64,000 bases of DNA from Pollutimonas bauzanensis (GCF_900129885.1 NZ_FQXE01000008.1:83141-147140); one strand, 5' to 3'; positions 37,000 to 46,680 are shown, counted from the stretch's first letter. The notes: generated by a model not told the origin, from the sequence alone. A program made the numbers and translations.

Positions 37000-38037
37000 A
37001 TGAAAACCTCTATACGCCGCAAGCTGATCATCGCGGGCCTCGCGGCCGGCCTGTCGGCATCGTTCCCGCTGGCGGCAAGCGCCGCCGACAGCGCCACCAT
37101 ACGGGTGGCCTACAACCTGCCCAAGGATCACGCGACCGGCCTGTATTTTGAAACCCTGGCCAAGAAGATCGAGGAGCTCACCGCAAGCACCGCGCTCAAG
37201 CTGAAAGTGCGCACTTTTCCCAACGGGCAGCTCTATAACGATACGCAACTGCCCGATGCCGTGAGCACCGGCGCTGTCGAAATCGGCCAGATGAACATCG
37301 GCTTCATGAACGGCCCGGGCACGGAATCGCTGCGCATCTGGGGCCTGCCCTTTCTTTACAACTCCTGGGAAGCCCTTTGGGCGACCGAAGACAACCCCGC
37401 CTTCAAAGGCGCGTTCGACAGGCAGTTCGGCAAGTTCGGCATGCATATGCTGGGCTGGGTGCAATATGGACTCGTCGAATTCTATGCAAGCAAGCCCATC
37501 GCCCTGCCTGCCGACCTGAAAGGCCTGCGGATGCGCGCCTTCGGCGTCGACACCAGCATGCTGATCCGGGACCTGGGCGGCTCGCCGGTCAGCCTGAGTT
37601 CGCAGGAAATGTATCAAGCCGTGCAACGCGGCACGATAGATGGCTTCATTACCGGCCCGACCTCGGTGTATTCGCGCAAGCTTTATGAAGTCACCAAACA
37701 CGGCACCGACATTGGCATCAATTACCTTTCCTTCATGGCCACCGCCAATCTCGAATGGTGGAACAAACTGCCTGACGACACCCGCAAGGCCGTCGCCGCG
37801 GCCTCGGACATCGCCCAGACCACCGCCCGCGAGCGCGCCAAGGAAGATGACAGGATAGCCAAGCAGCACTTGAAGGAGCTGGGAGTCAGCGTGTCGGAAC
37901 TCAGTCCCGAGCAGCGCCAGCAATGGGTGGACGCCTCCAAGGGGCTTTATGACGCTTACCGAGAAAAAGCGGGAACGGAAGGCGCCGAGCTGCTGAAAAT
38001 CGTCGAGGCCGCCGACAGGCAGCAGGCCGCCAAGTAA
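37000..38037 (+). CDS. dctP: TRAP transporter substrate-binding protein DctP
   Basis: A 345-aa extracytoplasmic receptor of the DctP family with a signal peptide ending ASAAD. It contains the family's LKGLRMRAFGVDTSML region with the carboxylate-binding arginine, and YQAVQRGTIDGFITGP. It delivers an organic acid to the membrane subunits encoded next. An ACGGAGACC ribosome-binding site precedes it. Confidence 0.92.
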   Translation: MKTSIRRKLIIAGLAAGLSASFPLAASAADSATIRVAYNLPKDHATGLYFETLAKKIEELTASTALKLKVRTFPNGQLYNDTQLPDAVSTGAVEIGQMNIGFMNGPGTESLRIWGLPFLYNSWEALWATEDNPAFKGAFDRQFGKFGMHMLGWVQYGLVEFYASKPIALPADLKGLRMRAFGVDTSMLIRDLGGSPVSLSSQEMYQAVQRGTIDGFITGPTSVYSRKLYEVTKHGTDIGINYLSFMATANLEWWNKLPDDTRKAVAAASDIAQTTARERAKEDDRIAKQHLKELGVSVSELSPEQRQQWVDASKGLYDAYREKAGTEGAELLKIVEAADRQQAAK

Positions 38038-38064
38038 AACCGGGCCTAGCAAAAGGAGACAGAC

Positions 38065-38550
38065 ATGGGCATAGTGGCCAAGATAATAGGGCTCGCCAAC
38101 AAGGGAGTGACAGGGCTGGGCATCGCGGCGCTGGGTGTGCTGCCGCTGATCGTTTTCTATGACGTGACGGCGCGCTACGTGTTCAACGCGCCCACGATCT
38201 GGGCCACGGAAATCTCCATCTACCTGCTGCAGCTGCTGGTATTCCTGCCCATGGGCCTGTTGCTGGGAGAAAACTCGCACATCAGGTCGACGCTGCTGAC
38301 CGACAAGCTCTCGCCTCGCGCCCAACGCGCCCTGCATCTGCTTTCGCTGGCAATGGTCGCCTTGCTGGCCGGCTGCATCACCTGGCTGGGTTGGAAGCTG
38401 ACAGCCCACTCGTGGCATCAGTCGCAAGTGTCGGCCACCCTGCTCGCCATACCCTTGTGGCTGCCCAATGCGCTGATTCCTTTGGGCGGATTGCTTCTGC
38501 TCATCAACGCGCTCGGTGGCCTGATAAGCCCGCCCGCCGAATTCAAATAA
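38065..38550 (+). CDS. dctQ: TRAP transporter small permease DctQ
   Basis: A 161-aa membrane protein with four predicted helices, including FYDVTARYVFNAPTIWATE, the hallmark of the DctQ subunit. Strong AAAAGGAGA ahead of the ATG. It couples DctP and DctM. Confidence 0.9.
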   Translation: MGIVAKIIGLANKGVTGLGIAALGVLPLIVFYDVTARYVFNAPTIWATEISIYLLQLLVFLPMGLLLGENSHIRSTLLTDKLSPRAQRALHLLSLAMVALLAGCITWLGWKLTAHSWHQSQVSATLLAIPLWLPNALIPLGGLLLLINALGGLISPPAEFK

Positions 38551-38573
38551 TCTCTCGCCGAAGGATTGCGAAT

Positions 38574-39857
38574 ATGGACTTTCTTACCATCGGCGTATTG
38601 CTGGCCACGCTTTTGCTGTTTCTCCTGCTGGGCGTGCCGGTCGGGTTCGCGCTGGGGCTGGCGGGCGTCGCCGCCATCCTTACCATCGGGCCGTCTTTCC
38701 TGATACAAATCCCGCTGACGATCACCAAGTCATTTTCGGATGTCGTGCTGATCGCCATCCCCTTATTCATCCTGATGGGCGAGATCCTGTATCGCGGCAA
38801 AGTGGGCCAGCAATTGTTCGATACCGCCAACGTCTGGCTGGGCCGGCTGCGCGGCGGCACCGGAATGTCGGCGGTATTCGCCTTCACCTTCTTCGCCGCC
38901 ATCGTGGGCTCGAGCATGGCTTCGGTCCTGACCATAGGCAAGATTGCCATCCCTGAAATGGAGCAGCAGGGCTACAGCAAGCGGCTTACCTACGGCCTCA
39001 CCGCAGTGGGCGGTTCGCTGGGCATACTCATCCCCCCCAGCATCCCCTTGATCATCTACGCATCGCTTACCGACGTTTCGCCGGGCCAAGTTTTCATCGC
39101 CGGGTTCCTGCCTGGCTTTTTTATTGCGGGCTTGCTGGCGGCATGGGTCTTCTGGAAAGCGCCCCGGACCAGCAAAGCCCCCGCCTTCAACTTCAGGAAG
39201 GCCTGCCGCGCCACCCTGCACTCGGTGCCCGACCTGCTGCTGCCCATAGTCATCCTGGGCGGAATTTACGCGGGCATCTATACCCCCACCGAAGCCGCCG
39301 CCATCGGCGTCATCTATGCCCTGATATTGACCATGGCCGTGCGCCGCACGATATCGTTGCGCGATCTGCCCGCCGTGTTGACCGATACCCTCAAAAGCAA
39401 CGCCATGCTGCTGACCATAGTCCTGGGAGCGCTGGTGTTCGGCTCGGCCCTGACGCTGATCGGGCTGCCCCAGATGCTGGCCGAAGCCACCCAGGCGGCC
39501 GCCATGCCGCAATGGGCGGTGATGCTGATGTTCGCCCTGATCTGGCTGGTGATGGGATGCTTTCTGGAGGTCATTTCCATCATCCTGATCACCGTGCCGG
39601 TGTTTTTCCCCATTGCGCAGGCCGTGGGCATAGACCCCATCTGGTTCGGCATCTTCATGGTGATCAACATGGAAATGTCGGTGATCACGCCGCCAGTGGG
39701 TATGAACCTGTTCGCGATCAAGTCGATACTGCCCAATGAAACCCTGGGCGCGATCACGCGCGCGGCCGTGCCTTCGCTGATCATCCTGCTGATAGGGCTT
39801 GTCGTCCTTTGGTTCTTCCCCGGCATCGCGCTATTGCTGGTGCGCCATGCAATATAA
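38574..39857 (+). CDS. dctM: TRAP transporter large permease DctM
   Basis: A 427-aa, about 12-helix sodium-coupled permease starting MDFLTIGVLL with AAGGA ahead; the open frame begins further up inside dctQ. GSSMASVLTIGKIAIPEM and GGSLGILIPPSIPLIIY are family motifs. Last gene of the operon that starts with the GntR gene. Confidence 0.92.
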   Translation: MDFLTIGVLLATLLLFLLLGVPVGFALGLAGVAAILTIGPSFLIQIPLTITKSFSDVVLIAIPLFILMGEILYRGKVGQQLFDTANVWLGRLRGGTGMSAVFAFTFFAAIVGSSMASVLTIGKIAIPEMEQQGYSKRLTYGLTAVGGSLGILIPPSIPLIIYASLTDVSPGQVFIAGFLPGFFIAGLLAAWVFWKAPRTSKAPAFNFRKACRATLHSVPDLLLPIVILGGIYAGIYTPTEAAAIGVIYALILTMAVRRTISLRDLPAVLTDTLKSNAMLLTIVLGALVFGSALTLIGLPQMLAEATQAAAMPQWAVMLMFALIWLVMGCFLEVISIILITVPVFFPIAQAVGIDPIWFGIFMVINMEMSVITPPVGMNLFAIKSILPNETLGAITRAAVPSLIILLIGLVVLWFFPGIALLLVRHAI

Positions 39858-40049
39858 GCGGGCCTGATAAACAAGGCCTGACCCGCCTCCCGCGCCTGCC
39901 CCGCTTCCGCCGCTCCGCGAAAGCGGCGGCGGATGCAGCTCCCCTCGCTATGTCCCGCCTTGCGGCCGCGCAGTATGACCGCCGGCGGCGCGGCGGCGTT
40001 CGCCTGCCCGCCCCGCACAGCGGCGCTTGCCGCCGCGCCGCGATTTGAT
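39858..40049. other. Intergenic, GC-rich, no gene seen
   Basis: Between dctM and the promoter of the next operon. It holds several GC-rich inverted repeats, the clearest CCGCCGCT-7-AGCGGCGG (39907-39914, 39922-39929). None is followed by a T-run, so an intrinsic terminator is not supported. No coding sequence is convincing. Confidence 0.5.
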
Positions 40050-40097
40050 TTGACAGACAAATCGCCTGGCCCGTAAAATAATAGAACAGCGTTCTAT
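40050..40097 (+). promoter_or_regulatory. Promoter with overlapping inverted repeat
   Basis: A good sigma70-type promoter is visible: TTGACA at 40050-40055, an 18-bp spacer, and TAAAAT at 40074-40079. Immediately after the -10 box lies a perfect inverted repeat ATAGAAC-AGC-GTTCTAT (40081-40097), covering the expected transcription start. This is where a repressor would sit. The IclR regulator encoded at the far end of this gene group is the obvious candidate. The first gene starts at 40131 after a GGAGA ribosome-binding site. Confidence 0.7.
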
Positions 40098-40130
40098 CTT
40101 AAAGAATCAATACGTCCCTGGAGACAAGTC

Positions 40131-41165
40131 ATGGCCAGCAACAAGCAATTTCAAAAAACGAACCGCTACGCTCCTGTGCTCAGCCGCCGCAGCGTCCTGA
40201 AAGCGGGAATGGCGACACTTGCGATCCCCTTCATGGGGGCAAGTTCCGCCGCCTATGCCCAGCAGGAAGCCTGGCCGAACCGCGCGGTGCGATTCGTGGT
40301 GCCCTTTTCTCCGGGCGGCGCGGCGGACACTTCGGCGCGCACGGTAGGGCAGAAAGTCGGGGAAATCCTGGGCCAGTCCATTATCATCGAGAACCGCACC
40401 GGCGGCAACGCCGTGGTGGCGGCGCTCACCGTCTTGCAGGCCCCCAAGGACGGCTATACCCTGATCTGGGATGCGGCCAATCAGCTCACCAACCCTTTGC
40501 TGGTCAAGAACCTCAAGTTCGACTACGAGACCGCTTTCCAGCCTATCACCATGGCGGTGCGCGTGCCTCAAGTGCTGGCGGTGCGCCAGGACTTTCCCGC
40601 CCAGACGCTCAAAGAATTCGTGGACTATGTAAAAGCCCATCCCAATGCGGTATCCTGCGGCACGCCGCCATCCGGCGCCATGGCCCATCTGGCGCTGGTG
40701 CATTTCCAGAAGCTCAGCGGCATGCAGATGATCCATACGCCATACCGCGGCGGCGCGGATGCCGGCCGCGACCTGATGGGCGGCCAGATCGATTCCGCCC
40801 TCATCACGCTTTCAACAGCGCGCGGCGCGCTGGAAATGGGGAAAATCCGCATACTCGGCCTGACCAGCCTGGAGCGCAGCCCCGCATTTCCGAATATTCC
40901 CACCATCGCGGAGCAAGGCTACCCCGGCTATGACATGGACGACTGGTTCGGCCTGTTCGCCGCCGCCGGCACGCCGGACGCGGTCGTGACGCGCGCCCAG
41001 GCCGCCGTGGCCGAGGCCGCGCGCGACCCGGCGCTGATCGCCGCGATCGCCCCGACAGCCGCCGTGCTGGTGGCCAACACGCCGCAGGAATTCACCGCCT
41101 GGCTGGCACAGCAGCGCAAGCTACTTGCCAAGCTTATCCAAGACGCCAATATTTCCATAGGTTAA
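40131..41165 (+). CDS. Bug-family tripartite tricarboxylate receptor (TctC type)
   Basis: A 344-aa periplasmic Bug receptor. The N-terminus has a twin-arginine motif SRRSVLK at 18-24 and a hydrophobic stretch ending AYAQQ, so Tat export is likely. WPNRAVRFVVPFSPGGAAD is the standard start of the mature Bug fold. Bug proteins bind carboxylates or their amides. No TctA or TctB membrane subunit is encoded nearby. It opens an operon of four further enzymes. Confidence 0.92.
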   Translation: MASNKQFQKTNRYAPVLSRRSVLKAGMATLAIPFMGASSAAYAQQEAWPNRAVRFVVPFSPGGAADTSARTVGQKVGEILGQSIIIENRTGGNAVVAALTVLQAPKDGYTLIWDAANQLTNPLLVKNLKFDYETAFQPITMAVRVPQVLAVRQDFPAQTLKEFVDYVKAHPNAVSCGTPPSGAMAHLALVHFQKLSGMQMIHTPYRGGADAGRDLMGGQIDSALITLSTARGALEMGKIRILGLTSLERSPAFPNIPTIAEQGYPGYDMDDWFGLFAAAGTPDAVVTRAQAAVAEAARDPALIAAIAPTAAVLVANTPQEFTAWLAQQRKLLAKLIQDANISIG

Positions 41166-41167
41166 CG

Positions 41168-42187
41168 ATGACAACGACCGCCAATTCCAACCGCAGAATC
41201 ATCTATGCCAAGCGGCCCACCGGCATGCCCACCGTGGACTGTTTCCAACTGGTGACGGTTCCCATGCCGCAGCCGGGCCCGGGCCAGGCGCTGGTGCGCA
41301 ATGACTATTTATCCGTCGATCCCTACATCCGCATGCGCATGGAAGAGAAGGACTCCTACACGTCGGTCATGAAAGTGGGCGAAACCCTCGTCGGGCGCAC
41401 CGTGGGGCAAATCGTTGCGAGCCAGATCGCGGGCTTCGAGGCGGGCGACTGGGTGGTGGGACGGCTGGGCTGGCAGGATTACAGCGTGGCGGAGGCGGCG
41501 GACTTGCAGAAAATCGACATCGATGCGGCGCCCGCCACCGCCTATCTGGGGTCGCTCGGCTCGACCGGCATCACCGCCTGGGTGGGCTTGATGGAATTCG
41601 GCAAACCCAAGCCCGGCGAAACCGTCCTGGTTTCCGCCGCATCCGGCGCGGTGGGCAGCGTGGTCGGCCAGTTGGCCAGGCAGCAAGGCTGCCGCGTGGT
41701 GGGCATCGCCGGCGGGCCGGCAAAATGCGCCGTGGTGCGCGAGGAATTCAATTTCGACGACTGCGTGGACTACAAAGCGGACACCTTTGCCGCGGACCTC
41801 GCGCGGGCGGTGCCGCAAGGCGTCGACGTATACTTCGACAATGTCGGCGGGCCCATCCTCGATGCGGTATTGCCGCTGCTCAATAATTTCGCGCGCATTC
41901 CCCTTTGCGGCCTGGTGTCCCAGTACAACGCCACCGAACCCTACGGGATCAAGAATTTCCGCGAACTCTTCAATCACCGCGTCACCTTGCGCGGCTTTGT
42001 GCTCTCGGACCATAAAGACCTGTGGCCGCTGGCCAGCAAAAGCCTGGCCCAGGCCTATGCCGCGGGGCAGCTGAAGTACCGCGAGTCCATCACCGATGGC
42101 CTCGAGAACGCGCCGCGCGCGTTCATAGACATGCTGCACGGCTCCAACGTAGGCAAGCAACTGGTGCGCCTGCGCGCCGGCGCCTGA
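41168..42187 (+). CDS. NADP-dependent oxidoreductase (CurA/PTGR type)
   Basis: A 339-aa zinc-free MDR enzyme resembling prostaglandin/leukotriene reductases and CurA. Landmarks are LSVDPYIRMRM, the Rossmann GAVGSVVGQLARQQGCRVVG cut here to GAVGSVVGQLA, and YFDNVGG. It reduces activated double bonds with NADPH. The gap to the Bug gene is 2 bp. Confidence 0.88.
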   Translation: MTTTANSNRRIIYAKRPTGMPTVDCFQLVTVPMPQPGPGQALVRNDYLSVDPYIRMRMEEKDSYTSVMKVGETLVGRTVGQIVASQIAGFEAGDWVVGRLGWQDYSVAEAADLQKIDIDAAPATAYLGSLGSTGITAWVGLMEFGKPKPGETVLVSAASGAVGSVVGQLARQQGCRVVGIAGGPAKCAVVREEFNFDDCVDYKADTFAADLARAVPQGVDVYFDNVGGPILDAVLPLLNNFARIPLCGLVSQYNATEPYGIKNFRELFNHRVTLRGFVLSDHKDLWPLASKSLAQAYAAGQLKYRESITDGLENAPRAFIDMLHGSNVGKQLVRLRAGA

Positions 42188-42222
42188 CCATTTTCAACCC
42201 GACCACTCACGGATCACACTCG

Positions 42223-43674
42223 ATGGAACATGCCCGCTCGTTCATTGCTGGCCAGTATTACACCGCGGCCGGCATGCCGCTCTCGCCCGTCTTCAACCCG
42301 GCGACAGGCGCGCAGATCGGCCAGGTCGATATCATCCATGCCGCCGGCCTCGACGCGGCGCTGCTGGCCGCCTCCAGCGGATTCGAATCGTGGAGGCGCA
42401 CTTCGGCCTATGAGCGCGGGCGCATACTTCAAGCCGCGGCAAGCCTCATCCGCGAGCGCAAGGAAGCCATCGGGCGGCTGATGACGCTGGAACAAGGCAA
42501 GCCTTTGGCCGAGGCCATCGGTGAAGTCGCGACCTCGGCCGACAATATCGAATGGATGGCGCAGGAGGCGACACGCGCCTATGGGCGGCTGCTGGTGCCG
42601 CGCACGGCCGGCATCACGCAGGCGGTGCAGCGCGAACCCATAGGCCCCGTGGCCAGCTTCTGCCCGTGGAATTTTCCCGCCCTGACTCCAGCGCGCAAAA
42701 TCGCCGGGGCTTTGGCCGCCGGCTGCTCGCTGATCCTGAAGCCGTCGGAAGAAACCCCATTCACGGCGGCGCATATCGTCCGCGCATTCATCGACGCGGG
42801 CGTTCCGGCGGGCGTGCTGAATCTGGTCTATGGCAAGTCCAGGCAGGTTTCCGCCCATCTGATCGCCTCGCCCGTCATACGCAAGATTTCATTCACCGGT
42901 TCCACGGCCGTAGGCAAGGAACTGCTCGCGCTCGCGGCGCAAGGCGTCAAGCGCGCCACCATGGAGCTCGGGGGCCATGCGCCGGTCGTGGTGTTCGACG
43001 ACGTCGATCCCGTCGCCGCGGCCCGGCAGGCCGTGATCGCCAAATTCCGCAACGCCGGCCAGGTTTGCACCAGCCCCACCCGCTTCTATGTGCAGGCCGG
43101 AATCTATCCGCAATTCCTCGAGGCCTTCGTCGCTGCGGCGCGCGCCATACAGGTAGGCGACGGCATGGACCCGGCCAGCCAGATGGGGCCGCTGGCCAAT
43201 GGCCGGCGCGTCGATGCCATGGAACTGCTGGTGGCCGATGCCGTCAAGCACGGCGCGCGCCTGGAATGCGGCGGTTCGCGCCATGAAGGCGCGGGGCATT
43301 TCTTTGCGCCCACCGTCTTGTCCGGCGTGCCCGAATCCGCGCGTATCATGTACGAAGAGCCCTTCGGCCCGGTCGTGCCGCTTGCTCCCTTCGACACCTT
43401 CGAAGAAGTCCTTGGCCGTGTGAACGCGCTGCCTTTCGGGCTGGCCGCCTACGTAATGACCCGCTCGCTGGCGCGCGCCTCGGCAATGAGCGATGCGCTG
43501 GAGGCGGGGATGGTGGCCGTCAACCACTACACCGTGTCGACGCCTGCATCGCCCTTTGGCGGCGTCAAGGAAAGCGGCTACGGTTCGGAAGGCGGCATCG
43601 AAGGCCTGGATGCCTACCTCACGAGCAAAACTGTGACCCAGCGCGTCGCCGGCGCCGATCTTCAACCTGCCTGA
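42223..43674 (+). CDS. NAD(P)-dependent (semi)aldehyde dehydrogenase
   Basis: A 483-aa aldehyde dehydrogenase from the ATG at 42223 (MEHARSFIAG). The catalytic Cys is C282 in GQVCTSPTRF and the general-base Glu is E248 in MELGGHAP. FCPWNFP and the late PFGGVKESGYGSEGG are typical of the succinate/glutarate semialdehyde group. With the alcohol dehydrogenase next to it, it may oxidise an alcohol to an acid in two steps. Confidence 0.9.
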   Translation: MEHARSFIAGQYYTAAGMPLSPVFNPATGAQIGQVDIIHAAGLDAALLAASSGFESWRRTSAYERGRILQAAASLIRERKEAIGRLMTLEQGKPLAEAIGEVATSADNIEWMAQEATRAYGRLLVPRTAGITQAVQREPIGPVASFCPWNFPALTPARKIAGALAAGCSLILKPSEETPFTAAHIVRAFIDAGVPAGVLNLVYGKSRQVSAHLIASPVIRKISFTGSTAVGKELLALAAQGVKRATMELGGHAPVVVFDDVDPVAAARQAVIAKFRNAGQVCTSPTRFYVQAGIYPQFLEAFVAAARAIQVGDGMDPASQMGPLANGRRVDAMELLVADAVKHGARLECGGSRHEGAGHFFAPTVLSGVPESARIMYEEPFGPVVPLAPFDTFEEVLGRVNALPFGLAAYVMTRSLARASAMSDALEAGMVAVNHYTVSTPASPFGGVKESGYGSEGGIEGLDAYLTSKTVTQRVAGADLQPA

Positions 43675-43685
43675 GCCCCTTGATC

Positions 43686-44801
43686 ATGACTACGCTTTTA
43701 TTTGGAACGCCCGTCCTCTTCGATCACGGCGCGCGCCGCGCGCTGCCGGCCGAGCTGGCCCGCGCCGGCGTCAAGCGTCCGCTGTTCGTGACGGACAAGG
43801 GAGTGATGGCCGCGGGCGTGTTCGGCCAGGCCATAGAGGCCCTGCCCGATGCCGCCGGTTTTCCGGTCTTCAGCGAAGTCCCCGTCAACCCCACCGAAGC
43901 CGCGGCGCTGGCGGGGGCGGCAATGTATCGGGAACAGCATTGCGACGGCGTGATCGGCATAGGCGGCGGCGCGGCGCTGGATCTGGCCAAGGCCGTCGCC
44001 ATTCTCGCCGTCAATGCGCCGCCGCTATGGGACTATTGCAATCGGCACGCAGCCGCCAAGGACATACGCAATTGCCCGCCGCTGATCCTGATGCCCACCA
44101 CCGCCGGGACCGGCAGCGAAGTCGGGCGCTCGGCGGTGATTGTCTTCGACAATGGGATCAAGGCCGGCGTGCGCTGCCCGGAGATCGTCACCATGGCGAT
44201 CTGCGATCCAGACCTGACCTTCGCGCTGCCGCCCTCGATAAGCGCCACGACAGGCATGGATGCGCTGGCGCACTGCATTGAGACCTTCTGTTCGCCGGCC
44301 ATCAATCCTCCGGCCGACGCGATCGCGCTCGACGGCATGAAACGCATCTTCGATCACATCGAACGCGCGGTCAGCGATGGCCGCGACGCGGCGGCGCGCT
44401 GGAACATGATGATGGGCTCGGTGGAAGGCGCCATGTGTTTTCAGAAGGGAATGGGCGCCGTGCATGCTTTGTCGCATCCGCTGGGCGCCCTGGGCTATCA
44501 CCACGGCACGCTCAATGCGGTGCTGCTGCCGCACGTCCTGGCCTGCAACCTGGATGCGCTCGGCGGCAAGGCCGACAGGATGGCGCAGCAGGCGGGCCTG
44601 GCGTCGGGGCGCCAGTTGCCCGAGGCGGTAGCGCGGCTGACCGCCGCTATTCATATCCCGCCCCGCCTGCGCGACCTCGGGCTGACCCGCGCGGATCTCG
44701 GTCCCATTGCCGGGTCCGCGCTGCAGGACAATGCCCATAAGACGAATCCGCGGCCCTTGCAAGGCCGCGATTACGACGCCATTTTGCTGGCGGCATTCTA
44801 G
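43686..44801 (+). CDS. Iron-containing alcohol dehydrogenase
   Basis: A 371-aa group III alcohol dehydrogenase. NAD(P)-binding GIGGGAALDLAKA, PTTAGTGSE and the metal-ligand region HALSHPLGALGYHHG are present. The start is the ATG at 43686; a TTG two codons upstream is in frame. It would interconvert an alcohol and the aldehyde used by the preceding dehydrogenase. Confidence 0.9.
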   Translation: MTTLLFGTPVLFDHGARRALPAELARAGVKRPLFVTDKGVMAAGVFGQAIEALPDAAGFPVFSEVPVNPTEAAALAGAAMYREQHCDGVIGIGGGAALDLAKAVAILAVNAPPLWDYCNRHAAAKDIRNCPPLILMPTTAGTGSEVGRSAVIVFDNGIKAGVRCPEIVTMAICDPDLTFALPPSISATTGMDALAHCIETFCSPAINPPADAIALDGMKRIFDHIERAVSDGRDAAARWNMMMGSVEGAMCFQKGMGAVHALSHPLGALGYHHGTLNAVLLPHVLACNLDALGGKADRMAQQAGLASGRQLPEAVARLTAAIHIPPRLRDLGLTRADLGPIAGSALQDNAHKTNPRPLQGRDYDAILLAAF

Positions 44802-44826
44802 ATGCCGCCACACCGGAATACTGCCT

Positions 44827-45750
44827 ATGTCCCAATTACTGATTAGCGAAGTCGCCCCGCGGGACGGCCTCCAAAGCATCGCCAGCGTCATGCCGACCGC
44901 CGACAAATGCCGCTGGATACAGGCCCTGGCCGAAGCCGGCTTGAAGGAGATAGAAGTCGCCTCGTTCGTGCCCGCCAGGCTGCTGCCGCAGATGGCCGAT
45001 GCCCGCGAGGTGGTGCAGTTTGCGCGCGGCATCGCCGGACTGCAGGTGGCCGCGCTGGCGCCCAATATCAAGGGAGCGCAGGCGGCATTCGAGGCGGGAG
45101 TGCACAAGCTGACCTTGCCTGTCTCGGTCAGCGAGGCCCATTCGCTCGCGAATGTCCGCAAGACGCACGCCCAGGCCATCGAGGAAGTCCGCCAGGTGGT
45201 TGCCCTGCGCAATGCCCGCTACCCGGCGGTGGCCATCGAGGCAGGCATGTCCACGGCTTTCGGCTGCACGATCTCGGGCGCCATCGGGGACGACCAGGTG
45301 ATGCGCCTGGCGCATGCCGTGGCCGAATGCGGCGTCGATGAAATCGGCCTGTCGGATACTTCGGGATACGCCAATCCCGCCCAGATCCGCCGCCTGTTCC
45401 GCCGCCTTCAGCAGGAATTCGGCGGCAAGGCCGGCGGCGCGCATCTGCACAACACCATGGGCCTTGGACTGGCCAACGTGGTGGCGGCGCTGGACGTCGG
45501 CGTCACCACATTCGATTCCAGCCAGGGCGGCATAGGCGGCTGCCCGTATGCGCCGGGCGCCAGCGGCAATATCGTCACCGAGGATCTCGTCTTCATGCTC
45601 GAAGCCATGGGCTACGACACAGGCATAGACCTGGACAAGCTGCTGGCCGCCCGCCAGATCCTGGCCAACGCCCTGCCCGGCGAGGCGCTATATGGCCATA
45701 CCGCCGCGGCGGGCCTGCCCAAGAATTTCCGCCAGGCGGCTAGCGCCTGA
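44827..45750 (+). CDS. Hydroxymethylglutaryl-CoA lyase family enzyme
   Basis: A 307-aa DRE-TIM metallolyase from the ATG at 44827. EVAPRDGLQ (start of the barrel, with the metal-binding Asp), AHLHNTMGLGLANV and GGCPYAPGASGNIVTEDL are the HMG-CoA lyase signatures. It cleaves a 3-hydroxy-3-methyl-acyl-CoA to acetyl-CoA or a homologue plus a ketoacid. It is only distantly similar to the second lyase in the window (57808-58761). Last gene of the operon. Confidence 0.9.
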   Translation: MSQLLISEVAPRDGLQSIASVMPTADKCRWIQALAEAGLKEIEVASFVPARLLPQMADAREVVQFARGIAGLQVAALAPNIKGAQAAFEAGVHKLTLPVSVSEAHSLANVRKTHAQAIEEVRQVVALRNARYPAVAIEAGMSTAFGCTISGAIGDDQVMRLAHAVAECGVDEIGLSDTSGYANPAQIRRLFRRLQQEFGGKAGGAHLHNTMGLGLANVVAALDVGVTTFDSSQGGIGGCPYAPGASGNIVTEDLVFMLEAMGYDTGIDLDKLLAARQILANALPGEALYGHTAAAGLPKNFRQAASA

Positions 45751-45821
45751 AATGAGCCGGCGCAGCCTTCAGGCGGCAAACCAGGACGGCAAGACCACGG
45801 AACAATAGGGCTGCCGGCCGG

Positions 45822-46562
45822 CTAGAGCGCCGCGCCGAACCGGCCCGCGCCGCCCAGCTGGATGCTGATGGTATCCGCCGCCGCCTTGACGGCGTCGGCG
45901 AACTCGGACTTGAGGCGCGAGGTCGGCATCGTCAGGGTGACGGCGCCGACCAGTTCCTTGCGGCCATTGCACACCACCGCCGAGACCCCGGACAGCTCCG
46001 GCAGGCGGTCGCCCTTCAATACGATGAAGCCATCGCGCCGGATCTGATCGTAAAGCTCGCCTTTGGCGCCAAGAAAGGCGCTCAGCACGCGCCCGCCCGA
46101 ACCGCGCTCCAGGGGCAGCACATCGCCCTCGCTGGTGTGGTAGCGGATGGCCTGCGGCGAATCCACCCGGTGCACGCAAACCCGGTGTCCGCCCCGGACG
46201 ATATGGAAGGCGGCGCTTTCGCGGGTTTGCGCCACCAGTTCGCGCAGCACGGGCATGACCACGCCCCCCAGGGAAAACGCCGCGGCATACACGCTGTTCA
46301 AACGGCCCACCTCATAGCCCAGCGCATAGCGGCCGTCCGCGGTTTTTTGTACCAGCCCGCCGTGCTCCAGCGAGGCCAGCAAGCGCAGTATCGTGCTCTT
46401 GTACAAGCGCGAGCGCTCGGAAAGCTCCAGCAAGGTAAGTTCGGAATCGCCCGATTTGAACGCCGCGAGCAGGGAAATCGCCCGATCGACGGCGGCAACG
46501 CCGCCCGGCGCGGGATTCGTGTCCGCCACGGAAAGAGAAATGGCTTTTTTCGGCATTTTCAT
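45822..46562 (-). CDS. IclR-family transcriptional regulator
   Basis: A 246-aa IclR regulator, from ATG 46562 (MKMPKKAIS) or the ATG two codons in. The helix-turn-helix lies at about residues 20-75 (LTLLELSERSRLYKSTILRL then LASLEHGGLV). The C-terminal ligand domain contains the usual VCVHRVDSPQAIRYH and SGVSAVVCNGRKELVGAVTL patterns. It converges with the Bug-to-lyase operon and is the likely regulator of it. Confidence 0.9.
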   Translation of the reverse strand: MKMPKKAISLSVADTNPAPGGVAAVDRAISLLAAFKSGDSELTLLELSERSRLYKSTILRLLASLEHGGLVQKTADGRYALGYEVGRLNSVYAAAFSLGGVVMPVLRELVAQTRESAAFHIVRGGHRVCVHRVDSPQAIRYHTSEGDVLPLERGSGGRVLSAFLGAKGELYDQIRRDGFIVLKGDRLPELSGVSAVVCNGRKELVGAVTLTMPTSRLKSEFADAVKAAADTISIQLGGAGRFGAAL

Positions 46563-46680
46563 CCGTCCCAATATTTTGAATACACAAGCGCCGGCCCCAG
46601 CGCAATGCCCGAAAGACGCTTGCGAGCCGAGCATGATACCAGTAGCCGGCGGCGGTTCCCGATGGCGGCCGTACGATTTT

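Noticed and set aside
39907-39929. Hairpin CCGCCGCT/AGCGGCGG as a terminator of the TRAP operon
   Set aside because: No T-run follows on either strand; only a GC-rich inverted repeat can be claimed.
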